A stretch of 64,000 nucleotides of DNA, from positions 310,001-374,000 of the forward strand of contig JAUIRK010000964.1 in the NCBI GenBank assembly GCA_030549495.1, in the 5' to 3' direction. Positions 1-10,303 of this stretch are shown in pieces. A model generated the notes under the pieces. It did not search any database and was not told the DNA's origin. It saw nothing but the letters and a program-made list of their open reading frames with translations. The DNA comes from Nectonema munidae. Taxonomy: Eukaryota; Nematomorpha; Nectonematoida; Nectonematidae. The first letter of the stretch is position 1, and each line of letters begins with the position of its first letter. The position numbers and the translations under genes were made by a program.

Positions 1-72
1 TCTGCCTATAATGAGACTTTTTCCTTCTTCGCTTTTCAAGCGCATGTTTTTCGAAATAATGCAATGCGCGTA

Positions 73-1355
73 TACAGGGTGGTCCAAAAAAACGTTCGCT
101 TTTTAAAATTATCAATAACTCCGTAATTATCCAACATAAATAGTAAAAATTTAGACCTATGAGTATATTAGATGTTTTTATATAGTAAGAATTTTGAAAT
201 TGTTATTTTTTTAACCCTTTCATTACCAGAAAAATCAGGCGATATTTTTAAAAAGCAGAAGATTCATATACAAAAATTTATAGCGCTAGATAATGCCTTT
301 TACAGAAGATAAAATTCTTATTAAACATTACCGAATAGATAAGAAGTACGGCAGAATGAAATTAATGAAAGAATTCCCTCACAAAAATGGACTTTAGGAG
401 GATTAGGTATACTTCTAAAGAAAATTGATGAAACTGGAGGCATAAAAAGAAAAGCTGGAAGTTTCAGAAAGGATTCTCAGTCAAGAAAGTCAAGCTGGAA
501 GTTACGAAACACCTGCACAAATATCAAAGTCAATAGGAATTTGCAAGAGTAGCATCAAACGCATCATCAAGCAAGATCTCGGCCTTAAACCTTGTAAAAA
601 AATTCGTGGTCAAAAATTAAGCATTTCAAACGAAGTTGAACGAGTCGTGTGTGCAAAGAGGCTGTTGCGGCTTGTTGATGCACACAAAATGAATGTCGGT
701 TTTTTAGTGATGAGAAGATATTGCCTCCTTTGAATGCACAAAATGAAAAGGTGTATTTTAAAGCCAGTAAACAGAAAAATGATATCTCTAATGAGAGATT
801 GTTCTCTACGAAGTCTCATTTTCCTAAAACTGTAATGATTCTCTTGCTGTTTCCAAGCTTGGAAAAACATCGATTCATTTTGTAGATCCTGGTGTCAAAA
901 TCAACGGAGAATATTATCGAAATAACCTCTTAGCAAAAATGATTCCTGAGATGAACGCTTTAGTCTCTGGTCAATATTTTTTATTTCAACAAGATGGAGC
1001 TAGAGGGCACATGCAGCAAAAGATACACTTGCCTATTTGAACGAGCATGTACCTGAAATCATCTTCAAATAGTCCTGGCTTAAATCCTCTAGAGTAGCAT
1101 ATGGGGAAACTTGGCTCAACGAGTTTATAGCGGGAGAAAAATTAAAGATCTGACTGAACTGAAAATTCCTTTTGATTCAAGAATGGTCAAAATCCCCTCA
1201 GAATGAGATCGATTCTGCTATTGAACAATTTAGACCTAGGCTTCGCAAGTTGATCGAAACGGGAGGAAAACATATAGAACAATTATATTCTTGAAATTTT
1301 AGTTGAAGTTTTATTAATAAATTTTAAACCGAACATTTTTTTGGACCGCCCTGTA
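73..1355 (+). mobile_element. Tc1/mariner-type DNA transposon, decayed
   Basis: Near-identical inverted ends mark this element: CAGGGTGGTCC with a following A-run on the left (from 75) and its complement GGACCGCCCTG on the right (ending 1353). The two 26-base ends differ at only about two positions. Each end is flanked by TA, and the TATA on both sides leaves the exact border uncertain by 2 bases. TA duplication and terminal CAGGG are typical of Tc1/mariner elements that move by cut and paste. The interior holds a broken transposase on the plus strand. Length is about 1.28 kb, normal for the superfamily. Confidence 0.88.
470..1300 (+). pseudogene. Tc1/mariner transposase remnant
   Basis: A DDE/D transposase read in several plus-strand frames. 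An open stretch at about 480-715 gives a helix-turn-helix (ISKSIGICKSSIKRIIKQDL) followed by KPCKKIRGQKLS. Next comes the first catalytic block, FSDEKI, near 700. The second block, QQDGARGH, lies near 990. The third, PGLNPLE, lies near 1080 and is followed at once by a stop. The order and spacing match the family, but at least three frame changes or stops interrupt it, so it cannot encode an enzyme. The third acidic residue reads as Glu, although decay makes that weak evidence for a DDxE subgroup. Confidence 0.8.
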
Positions 1356-1930
1356 TATTGATAAAACAACAATTAGTTTTAAAAAAATTAATATCAAAAT
1401 TTAGCGCAATTTTTAAACTAATATGAAAGATATTTTTATTAAATAATTTAAAGGTTAACGCGTCACTGTTACGATGTGTAACAGAATTATGGATAAACAA
1501 TTTATGATGATGAGTGATTGTCCGTATAAGCAAAAATTTATGATGAATTGCGTAATTCAAATTTAATAAAAAAGGTACCCTTCTCGAAATAATTTTTTGA
1601 AGTAAACTTGGATTATATCTGATCACACCTTTTATTAACAAGAGTGAAAAATCTTTTAATAATAATTAATGAGGTTTTTTTACGTCATTTTCCTGTGGTC
1701 GGATGCTTGAATGCCCAAAATACGGAAAATTTTGGCAACATTTCCTGGGCTTTAGATGCAAAATTTATATGAATTATTTTCGTACTTTTTTAAGATACTT
1801 CATTGGAATTTATTTTATCGTCATCTTCCCCATAACTTTATACCGCTCAATGTGAATAAAAAAAAGTTTAAACTTTTTTGGTGCCACTACTTTTTAATTG
1901 TAAGAGGAAGTTTTTTAGCTTGCTAAGCAC
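1356..1930. other. Intergenic, upstream of the glycine-rich gene
   Basis: AT-rich DNA with no supported gene. An open frame on the minus strand (1324-1641) overlaps the transposon end and has no recognisable features. The last 100 bases probably hold the promoter and 5' untranslated region of the gene at 1931, but I see no convincing core promoter motif. Confidence 0.4.
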
Positions 1931-2459
1931 ATGGCTAAGAAGCAACAGAGACAAAGGATGGGGTATGGAGGAAACAGAGGAGGTGGCTTCGGAGGATATC
2001 CGATGGGTGGTGGCGGTGGTGGTTACGCAAATATATTTGGTGGTAATCCAATGGCAGGAGGTAAATCACACGCTTCTCATTGATACAGGCTACGTTTACT
2101 TGAGTAGTTTCAAAATGTTTAAAGGTATGTTTGGCGGCAACCCCTACGGAAACAGGTATGGTGGAGGTGGATTTGGAAGTCCCATGGGTGGATTTGGAAG
2201 TCCCATGGGCGGATTCGGAAGTCCCATGGGCGGATTCGGAGGAGGAAGACGAGGCAATCCAATGATGGGAGGGCTTGGAGGTGGATTGCTTGGTGGTCTC
2301 TTTGGATCTCAAATGGGAAGTTTTGGAAGAAGAAGCCACCACGACCTGTACGATCGTGACTCGTACGACGGTAACGACTGTGAGTATGGTGGCAGTTATG
2401 ATGAACCAATAATTGAGAGTGGACCAAGTGACTATGAAGAAGGAGATTATTCTGAATGA
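1931..2459 (+). CDS. Glycine-rich low-complexity protein, two exons
   Basis: Exon 1 runs 1931-2060 and exon 2 runs 2125-2459. They are joined across a 64-base GT-AG intron (GTAAAT donor, TTTAAAG acceptor). The phase-1 split codon G+GT restores a Gly, giving a 154-residue protein. It starts MAKKQQRQRMGYGGNRGGGF, so it has no signal peptide but a basic start. The middle is Gly/Met/Phe-rich with three tandem GGFGSPM heptads encoded by near-perfect 21-base repeats. The end is acidic and Tyr/Asp/Ser-rich (DLYDRDSYDGNDCEYGG, then SDYEEGDYSE). Base composition is far more GC-rich than the flanks, which supports a real coding region. I do not recognise a family. The layout of basic start, Gly-rich core and acidic tail resembles RNA-associated or structural low-complexity proteins, but function is unknown. 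Reading straight through the intron from 1878 is possible but breaks the Gly-rich pattern. Confidence 0.72.
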
Positions 2460-2621
2460 AGGATATTATACTTTCAAATCAATTAATCTTGATCTTTGTT
2501 TAGAGTTTGTTGTATTTGAAAAATCTTTTAGTTTAGATGCAGCTGCTTTTCGGCCTTTTTTTCTTTAAAGCGTTTAAATTTGATCTATTTTTATCTTTAT
2601 TTACAAATATACTTATTTTAA

Positions 2622-2627
2622 AATAAA
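2622..2627 (+). terminator. Poly(A) signal of the glycine-rich gene
   Basis: AATAAA lies about 165 bases after the stop of the gene at 1931-2459, in T-rich DNA. It is the first good signal downstream and would give a short 3' untranslated region. Confidence 0.5.
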
Positions 2628-2659
2628 AGCATTATAATTTTATTCTTTTTTTAATTTAA

Positions 2660-2789
2660 CCCATTTAAGACTAAGCAAAGCAGACGATATCTAAAAAAAC
2701 GCAGACGATTTATATTCAAAGACATTGAAAAAAGCAGACGAAGATGAAATTACTTATGTTCCAAAATAGGAACATTGGTCCTAAATGGG
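2660..2789. mobile_element. piggyBac-type MITE, 130 bp, TTAA-flanked
   Basis: The sequence is flanked by TTAA on both sides (2656-2659 and 2790-2793). It begins CCCATTTAAGAC and ends with the near-complement GTCCTAAATGGG. TTAA duplication plus CCC/GGG ends is the piggyBac signature. At 130 bp it cannot encode a transposase and must have been moved by another element. A second copy with the same ends lies at 55645-55749. Confidence 0.8.
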
Positions 2790-2793
2790 TTAA

Positions 2794-4033
2794 TGAGGGC
2801 ATTTTAATTTTTTAATCGGGCATTTCCCTGTTATATAAGAGTAGGACGGCGTGGATTGTAAAACTGCGTGAATTATATTTTACGCACGCTCTAACTAAGC
2901 AATTAAATGCGATATATCTCACTGATTATTCTGATTTTTAATGCTCAATAAAATCAAATTATCTTATAGTATACTCATTACATAGTCCTATTTTTTAAAG
3001 CATCTATCTAAACTTCTTTAACTTTTCATTTCGTCTCTAAAGCATTGGATTACTATGCAGAATCGTCAATTTAGATCAGTTTTTTATGGTTAAAGATGAT
3101 AAAATCCTATTACTTCTGATATTTTTCACATGAGGTGAATGAGGTTGTCTATGCTCTTTTTCACTCAAAATGAGAATAGTAGCATTCATAAGAAAATTAA
3201 CTATTATTTAAATGTATCATTTAAAATAAGAATTATGTTTAAATTTCACTTTACTAGTGGTCTGGCACGAACCTTGGATACATCGAAAAGCATGAAGTAT
3301 ACCTGTTTTTGCACAGACCACAATATATTTTATTTACAAAATCGATAAATTATATATCCATCCTACTTTTCGTTAAAATTTTCCAATGAAATCTTTCGCA
3401 CACTTCGAGAATATGATAGATCTATAATAATGTTGAATTTCATACAGCTTGACACACATCTTTAATGTAGAGTGTTTTATGTTTAAATCATGAATAAGCC
3501 ATATTAATTAATGGTGTAACAAGATCACGCAAGAACAAGAAAAAAACAATTGGTAATATACAACGTAAAAAACAAAGTTTATGTGGTCTCGCTTTTTGTC
3601 TTATTTACAAAATGGATGGCTAAAATTTTTGGTGAAACTTTACACACCTTTAACAATTTTTAAGATTGACAATTAAAAAAATTCTGTTCCCTATTATTTC
3701 CAAAATCTTAGAATTGCACCGTCATATATTTTAAGGATTGTCACTTGAACCACTACTCTATTCTTACATTGGTTTAGTTAGAGGTATTAAAGTAAAGTTT
3801 TGGGTAATAAAACTTTAAATTTATTAATCGGACTGGACGACAGAAATTAAGGACCTGGCCGAAGTGAACAAGTCTGTTTCAGTACTTTATAAATTAGATC
3901 CAATGTAGGTCCAGATTATTAATCATATAATTCTTAAATCGAATGAAAACTCAATCTTGAAACTAGCATACATTTAGAATTAAATATAGTTTCAAGTATC
4001 TTTGATCAAATTAAGATTCGATTTATTTACACA
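2794..4033. other. Intergenic, nothing recognised
   Basis: About 1.2 kb of AT-rich DNA. The longest open frame (3139-3348, plus strand) has no recognisable domain, and its composition matches the flanks. No gene or repeat ends were seen. Confidence 0.4.
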
Positions 4034-4135
4034 CAGTGGCGTAGCCAAAAAATGGAAGTTGGGGGGCAAGCATATTGGGAATAAAATTATTTGGGGGATA
4101 ATAAAATTACTGCCCCCCCTCTGGCTACGCCACTG
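4034..4135. mobile_element. hAT MITE, 102 bp, perfect 8-bp target duplication
   Basis: The ends CAGTGGCGTAGCC and GGCTACGCCACTG are exact inverted repeats. TTTACACA is repeated exactly on both sides (4026-4033 and 4136-4143). An 8-bp duplication and terminal CAG are diagnostic of the hAT superfamily. The interior is a G-run on one side and a C-run on the other, so the whole copy can fold into a hairpin. It has no coding capacity. Confidence 0.92.
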
Positions 4136-4143
4136 TTTACACA

Positions 4144-5655
4144 TCAAAGAATAAAATAACAAATAAACATCTGAAAGTCAAAATATTTAGTAATACAGAA
4201 AGCAACCATTCTGAAAAGGTTTTTTTAGAGAGGACGTTGCTCACTGGAATAAACCAAAAGTCTAAACCCAACCTACAAATTTTTTATGATCCTTTTTCCA
4301 ATATTGGAAAGAGAAGGAAAAGAAAAAAATTCAAGCCGGTCATGAAAAAGTCATATGATATGCTCTTTTGTGCTCTAATTTTTATATAATCGAAATCAAA
4401 TTAAGTTGAAAATAAAGAAACTCCAAATATAAATGCAAGTTACACTGAGTATCCTATTTTTAACAGCGAATTATATTAGTTCCAGTGTTTTCAGGGGGCG
4501 AAAATCTCAAAGATTTCTTCCAAGTAAGCTGTTTTTTCAACTTTATATTTAGAGTTATTATAAATAAATAGTTTGTATTTAGAGTTAAATTAAAAATAAT
4601 TTTATTTTATCTCATTAGATACTAGTTTTTAGCGGAATATAAGTTCAATATTTTCAGAACCTTTTTTAGTCATACCAAAGTTCAGCGTAAAAATTTAGTT
4701 CCACCAATTCTAAGCAGAGCTACTTCATGTTTTAACTTTAATTAACCTACTGGCTCTCACAATTTGAAGTTTTCATATTTAATTTTCGAATTTTTATTTT
4801 TAACATACTTAATGCACCAAACATTTTGTAATAATGAAAATTTGTTTGTTTTTAAATGAGAGAAAAATAAAGTTATCAATCGTCACAATTTTATATCAAT
4901 GGATATTGTCAAACTCGCATTAAAAAATTTTTTCAACAAAGGTCATTATTAATCTTTATCAGTACGTTTGTTACATTTTGTAAAATTTGAAAACTTTAAT
5001 TTTTTCAAGTCAGGAAATTATTTTTCAATAGCTATTTGGGAATGAATATTTTGACTAGCTATTCTGTTTAAAATCAAAAATACTATATTTTTTTAATATT
5101 TGATCTCAGATATTTATTATAATGTTCAATTGTTAAATTTTGTAAGTAACACTGTACATAATAAATTAAATCATTTTTTTTACAAAAATTTGTTGATTAT
5201 TATAATAAAACTATAATATCGTAACAAAATGTTTCAGTTTTAAAAAATGTACTTGATCTATTTATGACAGTTGTCAGAATTTTATTTGTAGACAGAGAAA
5301 TAGTCAAAAAAAAACGCAATGATTTTCTTGTTCTCTTATACTATGATTTTTATGATTTATGTTAGTTTAAATGGTTTTTTTTATGATTTTGTGTTTTTAG
5401 ACTTAAATAATTTTATGAAAAGTGATTAAACTACCGTTTTTTGTATACAATGATTCTACTTCAACGTTGGCCTTTGCTGCTTATAAAACTTGAAAATATC
5501 AAATAAAGTGCCGATAAACTATCATTTTTTATGCCTCCTATTATTTTTAAATTATTCTGAGAATAGACAGTTTCATTTTATAATAGTGAAAATTGCTATT
5601 TTGTCTCCTTTCTCTCTTATGTTAATTATGCAGCAAAATTTTCAATTTTGAGTAA
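4144..5655. other. Intergenic, nothing recognised
   Basis: About 1.5 kb of very AT-rich DNA with many stops in all frames. I see no gene or element ends. Confidence 0.4.
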
Positions 5656-5755
5656 AAGGTAAAGGTACCCTGGGTGTGTTTTCATTGACAAGGCAATCGA
5701 ACCCAGAGGCTTCCGTGCTGAGTCCATCATTTCAACCAACCTGCATGCCACCCAT
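5656..5755 (-). mobile_element. tRNA-derived SINE-like copy
   Basis: Read on the minus strand there is an A-box-like TGGCATGCAGGTTGG (5750-5736). About 32 bases further on is a B-box-like GGGTTCGATTGCC (5704-5692). That is the spacing of an RNA polymerase III internal promoter in a tRNA or tRNA-derived SINE. The rest does not fold as an obvious tRNA, and the 3' side continues into non-tRNA sequence. A diverged sequence with the same framework lies at 56071-56195. SINE is the best reading, with modest certainty. Confidence 0.45.
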
Positions 5756-7842
5756 AGAGTATGCTGTAGTAGATACGTCAAATTAATTTTCAAAAAACTT
5801 AAGTTATGCTTTAAAAAATTTTAGTTTTTGTTGAAGCTCTATAACTTTTTCTGATGGACTTTTTTTCAAGTTATTATAAAAGGCAAATCTTTGAAAAAGG
5901 TTAAAAGTTGTTATATTACTTTTTGGTAGATCTTGAATCACAACGTCCAAGTAAGAGTATCTGAATTTATCGTTTGACTATTTTTTGTTTGTATCATTTA
6001 ACTTTTATTTAGCCTCATAAAAAATGTATTATTACATTTCAATATTTTTTAACTTTGTATTTGAAAATTCTTTGTTTTTGGAAGCTGACTCGGGCAAAAT
6101 TATAGTTCTACTTTGTGTTTGCTTGCATCAATTTAACTTTTAAACTATTTTTAGAATGATGCTGAGAAAAATGAAGTAATGCAATCATAATTTTTTGTTT
6201 GCACAATTTTAACTTTATTTTATACCCTTTTTTGAGAGTCTAACTAACTAAAAGTTTGGTTATGCATGTTGCTATTTATAAGTCCTCATTCATTGTTGAC
6301 GATAAGCTCAATAGAGCAGGGGTTAAAGTTTACATTAAGCTTAATTAAGAATTAAATAGAATGGACAAGAGAGGAGTAGGAATTCAGAAAAATTTGTTGT
6401 CTTTTTTAGAAGACGCTTGAAATTTCAAGGATGCGCGCACGCACCCCTGACAATACGCTATATTGAAGGAAGCGTAATGTTTTATGTATCATGGCAAGAA
6501 GCGCTGCTAGTGAGCGTAACTTCAGCAGTACGTTTTGAACAATGACCCACGTCCGTAATTTATGTGCGGGTCCCGCAAACCGTGCGAGTGGACCGCCTCG
6601 CGCAGGGCCTTTGGCATAGGCATACTTCACAGCAACGTAATATATATAAATAAAACGTAGATAAGAAATATCATATATTAATTTTGTGCGATTAAACATG
6701 AAGAATCATGATCAATTGAATTAAATAAGTGATAATTTAATTTATTAATGAATTGAAAATAGTTATCAATTTCTATTACTCAAATTAATAATTACAAACC
6801 CTCGATGGAGTTTCTGTATGTACTGATTTTGTGACTGAGTACAAATATACCCCGAACAGAAAATGACGCCATCAATATTTTTGCACAACGTCTTTGCTAC
6901 AAATAAAATCAGCGAATTTTTGAAAGATGCGCTTGGAAGTGGATTCCAGCTTTATTTGAATGAGATTTATTAGATTTTAAATCTTCTTTCACTTTTTCGA
7001 GTTCAAAGAGCAAATCTACGCTTTAAGCATAGCCCAAACACTTTGAACTTCCGACCGTTTCATTCCTTGGTTTGTATCGCAGTCTTAAATATTCTATTTC
7101 GCAGAAAAAGGAGTCATATAAAGTTTTGACTTATTTTTTAGTACATAGATTGTTAAATTTGACCTTGGAGTTCCGAAGCTATCAATATTCGGTGCCTAAT
7201 TTTGTTAATAATTATGAATAAACATAATCTTCAAATACCATAATACATATTCGTTTGTTTTGAGAAATTTTGATAATAATAATTATTCCTTTTCCCAAAA
7301 TAAGGAAATACAACTGCTTAAAATAACTTTGATGTAAAGAGATTTGTCTAGAAAACTTTAATCCCAATCTACTTTGAGAAAAATGTAGGTAGAAAGTGGG
7401 TGTATTTAAGTTATAATGACTAAAATTTTACGAGGTTATGAGGTCGCGCACGTCTTCTGAGCACAAATTTTAAACCACATACAGAGAATAATGTAGGCAT
7501 AAAATAGTAAGTTTAAAAGTTAACGCTTAATCAGCCTTTTGAGGTTAGGCATTTTACTTTAAGCTCGTCTTTTTTCATTTTAAGTTCGTCCTATATAACA
7601 CAAAGTTTGTCCAATTTAAAAAATCTCTTAATAAATTTTAGTTTGTATACTCTATATACTTTTATTTTATAAATCTAATTTATTTATTATATGAAAAATT
7701 ATTTTAATTACACATTTTGTCTTTTTTGTAAAATTAGTAATTTTATCTATAAAAATAAGGAAAATATAAAGTAAAGTAAAAAATTTATGAATAAAGATTT
7801 GGATTATATGGTTGTGCAGTTGAAGCGATGTTAGTATTGTTG
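5756..7842. other. Intergenic, with a GC-richer island at 6415-6625
   Basis: Mostly AT-rich noncoding DNA. At 6415-6625 the base composition jumps, with many CpG and GCGC motifs (GCGGGTCCCGC, TCGCGCAGGGCC). This may be a foreign insertion or a repeat fragment. The minus-strand open frame there (6406-6699) looks accidental, and no family is recognised. Confidence 0.35.
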
Positions 7843-9880
7843 CAGTGGCGGATCCAAAGGGGGGGGGGGGGAGGGCGCCGGGGCCAGCCCCCCCCCCCCG
7901 ATGAAAACATTTCAAAGTTACTCTGACAAATTTGCTAAGTTTTTTTATTATATTAGATTGAAAGTTATAGTCATTCCTATTTTTGCTAAAGAAGTCATTA
8001 GAGTATAACACATACCAGCTTTTTCTAGCCCTTTTTATGCAGCGCTAATCAAAAGGCAAAAACACTTATAATTTTAAATTTTATAAAAAAATAAATTAGA
8101 ATTATGTTGGTTCGACAAATAAGTCAAAGCATTTTAACTCTAAAATGCAGCAGGTTTACCTTCAAAAATGAAAAATTTATGAAAACATGCACGAACAAAA
8201 ATACCTTAAGTATTACTTTAGAAGGACAGCGATAAAGCACAACTGCTTAAAGTGAAATGATTTTAAAATGAATATAAATTTTAAAAAACAATAATTTTAA
8301 TTATCAAATATTTACGATCAAATAAAAAAAAACTTATTTTTAAATAACTTTACTCTGTGACTTTTTGGTTTTAGACGATTTTAGTTTTATCTGTTTGGTT
8401 TTTGCAAGTTTTGATCAGACACTGATTGATTCAGCTAGGTTTGACAGATTGTGGGATTCCGCAATCCCGAGTTGTATGAAAAAACTGATTAAGCTCAGAT
8501 ACCTTTTTTAATTCATTTTTCATAATATTATTTAGCACTTCATAATATCCTTTAGTTTTAGTTAAGATGAATACTCAAAGCTCTTCAAAATGTAAAAAAA
8601 GAAAATAATAGATTATTTTACAAAAAATGATTTGATTAGGAGCATCAAAACTTTCAGCCAAACAGTTGGTGAATTTACCCTGCAAACGTTTTGCTAGATT
8701 GACAGGTCAAGATGGATATCTATATGAACACAACAAAGCACAATATCATGAAGTAGCCAAAACTGCTGCTCACAATTTCCAATTAAGAATTTCTAACCCA
8801 GAACTCTCAGTTGATAATCAATTGAATTATAACATAATGAAAGTTAAAAGAGAAAATCGATAGATTATGAAGAGCATAATTGAAATTGTTCTTTTATGTT
8901 GTAGAATGGGTCTACCATTCAGAGGACATAAAGATGATGGTCAATTAGATGCTCCAACTACAATCAACGAAATAACCGTAGAAGAAGGCTGTTTTCGCTC
9001 TATGATACAGTTGTATTCTTTATCTAACTCAAGTTTATTTAATCATCTTTCAAAATCAGCTTTGAATGCTTCTTACATTTCTAAAAGTATACAAAATGAA
9101 ATTATATCATGCATTGCAAAAGTAATTTGCAAATTTATATGGAGAGGAACAATTGAAAAATTATATTTTGTTACTAAAAGAAGTAATATTCCAGCTTCCT
9201 CTCCATTAGAATTTTATCGACGTTCGATTTTCTTACCTTTTTTGGATACTATTATTTCACAAATCAGTGATCGATTTGAAAAGCACATTAGTACTGTTAG
9301 TCTTCTCTGTAGTTTATTACCAGAATTCGCTAAAAACGTTAAATTTGATGAAGTTAAAAGTGGATTTGATATTTATTTTGGAATAATAAAATGTAGTTTG
9401 AAGGAGTTAGAACTGGAGTTTCAAACATGGAAGCTTTTCTCCAAAACAGTTTCAGATGCTCCGCGCGATCCAATTACCGCTCTAGAAATTTGTGAATGCA
9501 AATGAAAATTTAATTTTTTATTTTTTTTTATATTATAAGTAATTTGTTGGAAAACTCACTTTTTTTTAACCATCTTTCAAAAATTTTATTTTTCATGTAA
9601 TGTAATTTAATTCTCTATAAAGTTTTTTGAGTACTTTAATAAAAAACTAAAGCTCACATCAGTTTGTTGAACATTATATTAGTTTTTATATTCACGCGTA
9701 TAAAGTTTCATAACTCAAAATATAATTACAATATAGAGCATAGCTGTTTTTCCATAATAGAGTTTTGATGGAAATCCTAATAATTATTGTGATATACTAC
9801 AGTTGACATACTTTTTAACTTCAAAAAAATTTCAAAGAAAAGTTTGGCCCCCCTTCATATAATTTCTGGATCCGCCACTG
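7843..9880 (+). mobile_element. hAT transposon, internally deleted, perfect 8-bp target duplication
   Basis: The left end is CAGTGGCGGATCC (7843) and the right end is GGATCCGCCACTG (ending 9880), an exact inverted pair. TATTGTTG is duplicated exactly outside both ends (7835-7842 and 9881-9888). Total length is 2038 bp. Inside, a plus-strand transposase frame is missing its centre and its C-terminus. The intact ends suggest that it could still be moved by an enzyme supplied elsewhere. G-runs and C-runs at 7859-7897 form a second inverted pair just inside the left end. Confidence 0.93.
8580..9505 (+). pseudogene. hAT transposase deletion derivative (ZMYM1/PRKRIR-like)
   Basis: The reading frame gives the hAT N-terminal region in order: a CKRFARLTG block near 8680, an NR-x-IMKSIIEIVLLC block near 8855, and the family hallmark RGHKDDG near 8925. 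NASYISKSIQNEIIS follows near 9065. One in-frame TAG (8861-8863) splits it into 65 and 212 residues. After KVICKF near 9130 the protein jumps to SNIPASSPLEFYRR and PFLDTIISQISDRF, which in full-length relatives lies several hundred residues further on. The catalytic centre has therefore been lost with the frame kept. It ends at ITALEICECK, without the C-terminal dimerisation block. It cannot be a working transposase. Confidence 0.75.
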
Positions 9881-9888
9881 TATTGTTG

Positions 9889-10303
9889 ATCATATGTCTA
9901 TAATAATTTGTGCAGTCAAAAGCAGAAATTGAATCCACACCTTCTGTAATATTGAAGAAAAAGATGTTCTTTGTGACTTAACAAACTTCTCACCTTGCCC
10001 CTTATTCTGGAAAAACTTGTTCACAAGGGTTCAGCATGTAGGAATATACTTCAACTGATACTTTTCACTTTCTTGAAAAATTTCTTTTCTTTACTTTTAT
10101 GTATCTTCTTATTGTCTAATAAAAGCATCTTTGGATCACTTTTTATTGTGATATCTCGCTTAAGTTTTTCAAAGAAGTTCTGAATAAATTTTATAATATT
10201 TTTACTATTGCGAATCAATAAAATCTTCAATAACTTCGTAATGAATTTTCTTGAAGCAGTTCATTCCTAAAACCAGAGAAATATTTTCTCCCTTCTGTAA
10301 CTG
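9889..10303. other. Intergenic, nothing recognised
   Basis: About 400 bases between the hAT element and the next broken gene. Short open frames only. It may include the lost 5' part of the element relic that starts near 10304. Confidence 0.3.

Noticed and set aside
1935-2427. Two long minus-strand frames opposite the glycine-rich gene
   Set aside because: They are shadows of GC-rich repetitive coding sequence on the other strand; Ser/Thr/His-rich antisense frames are expected there.
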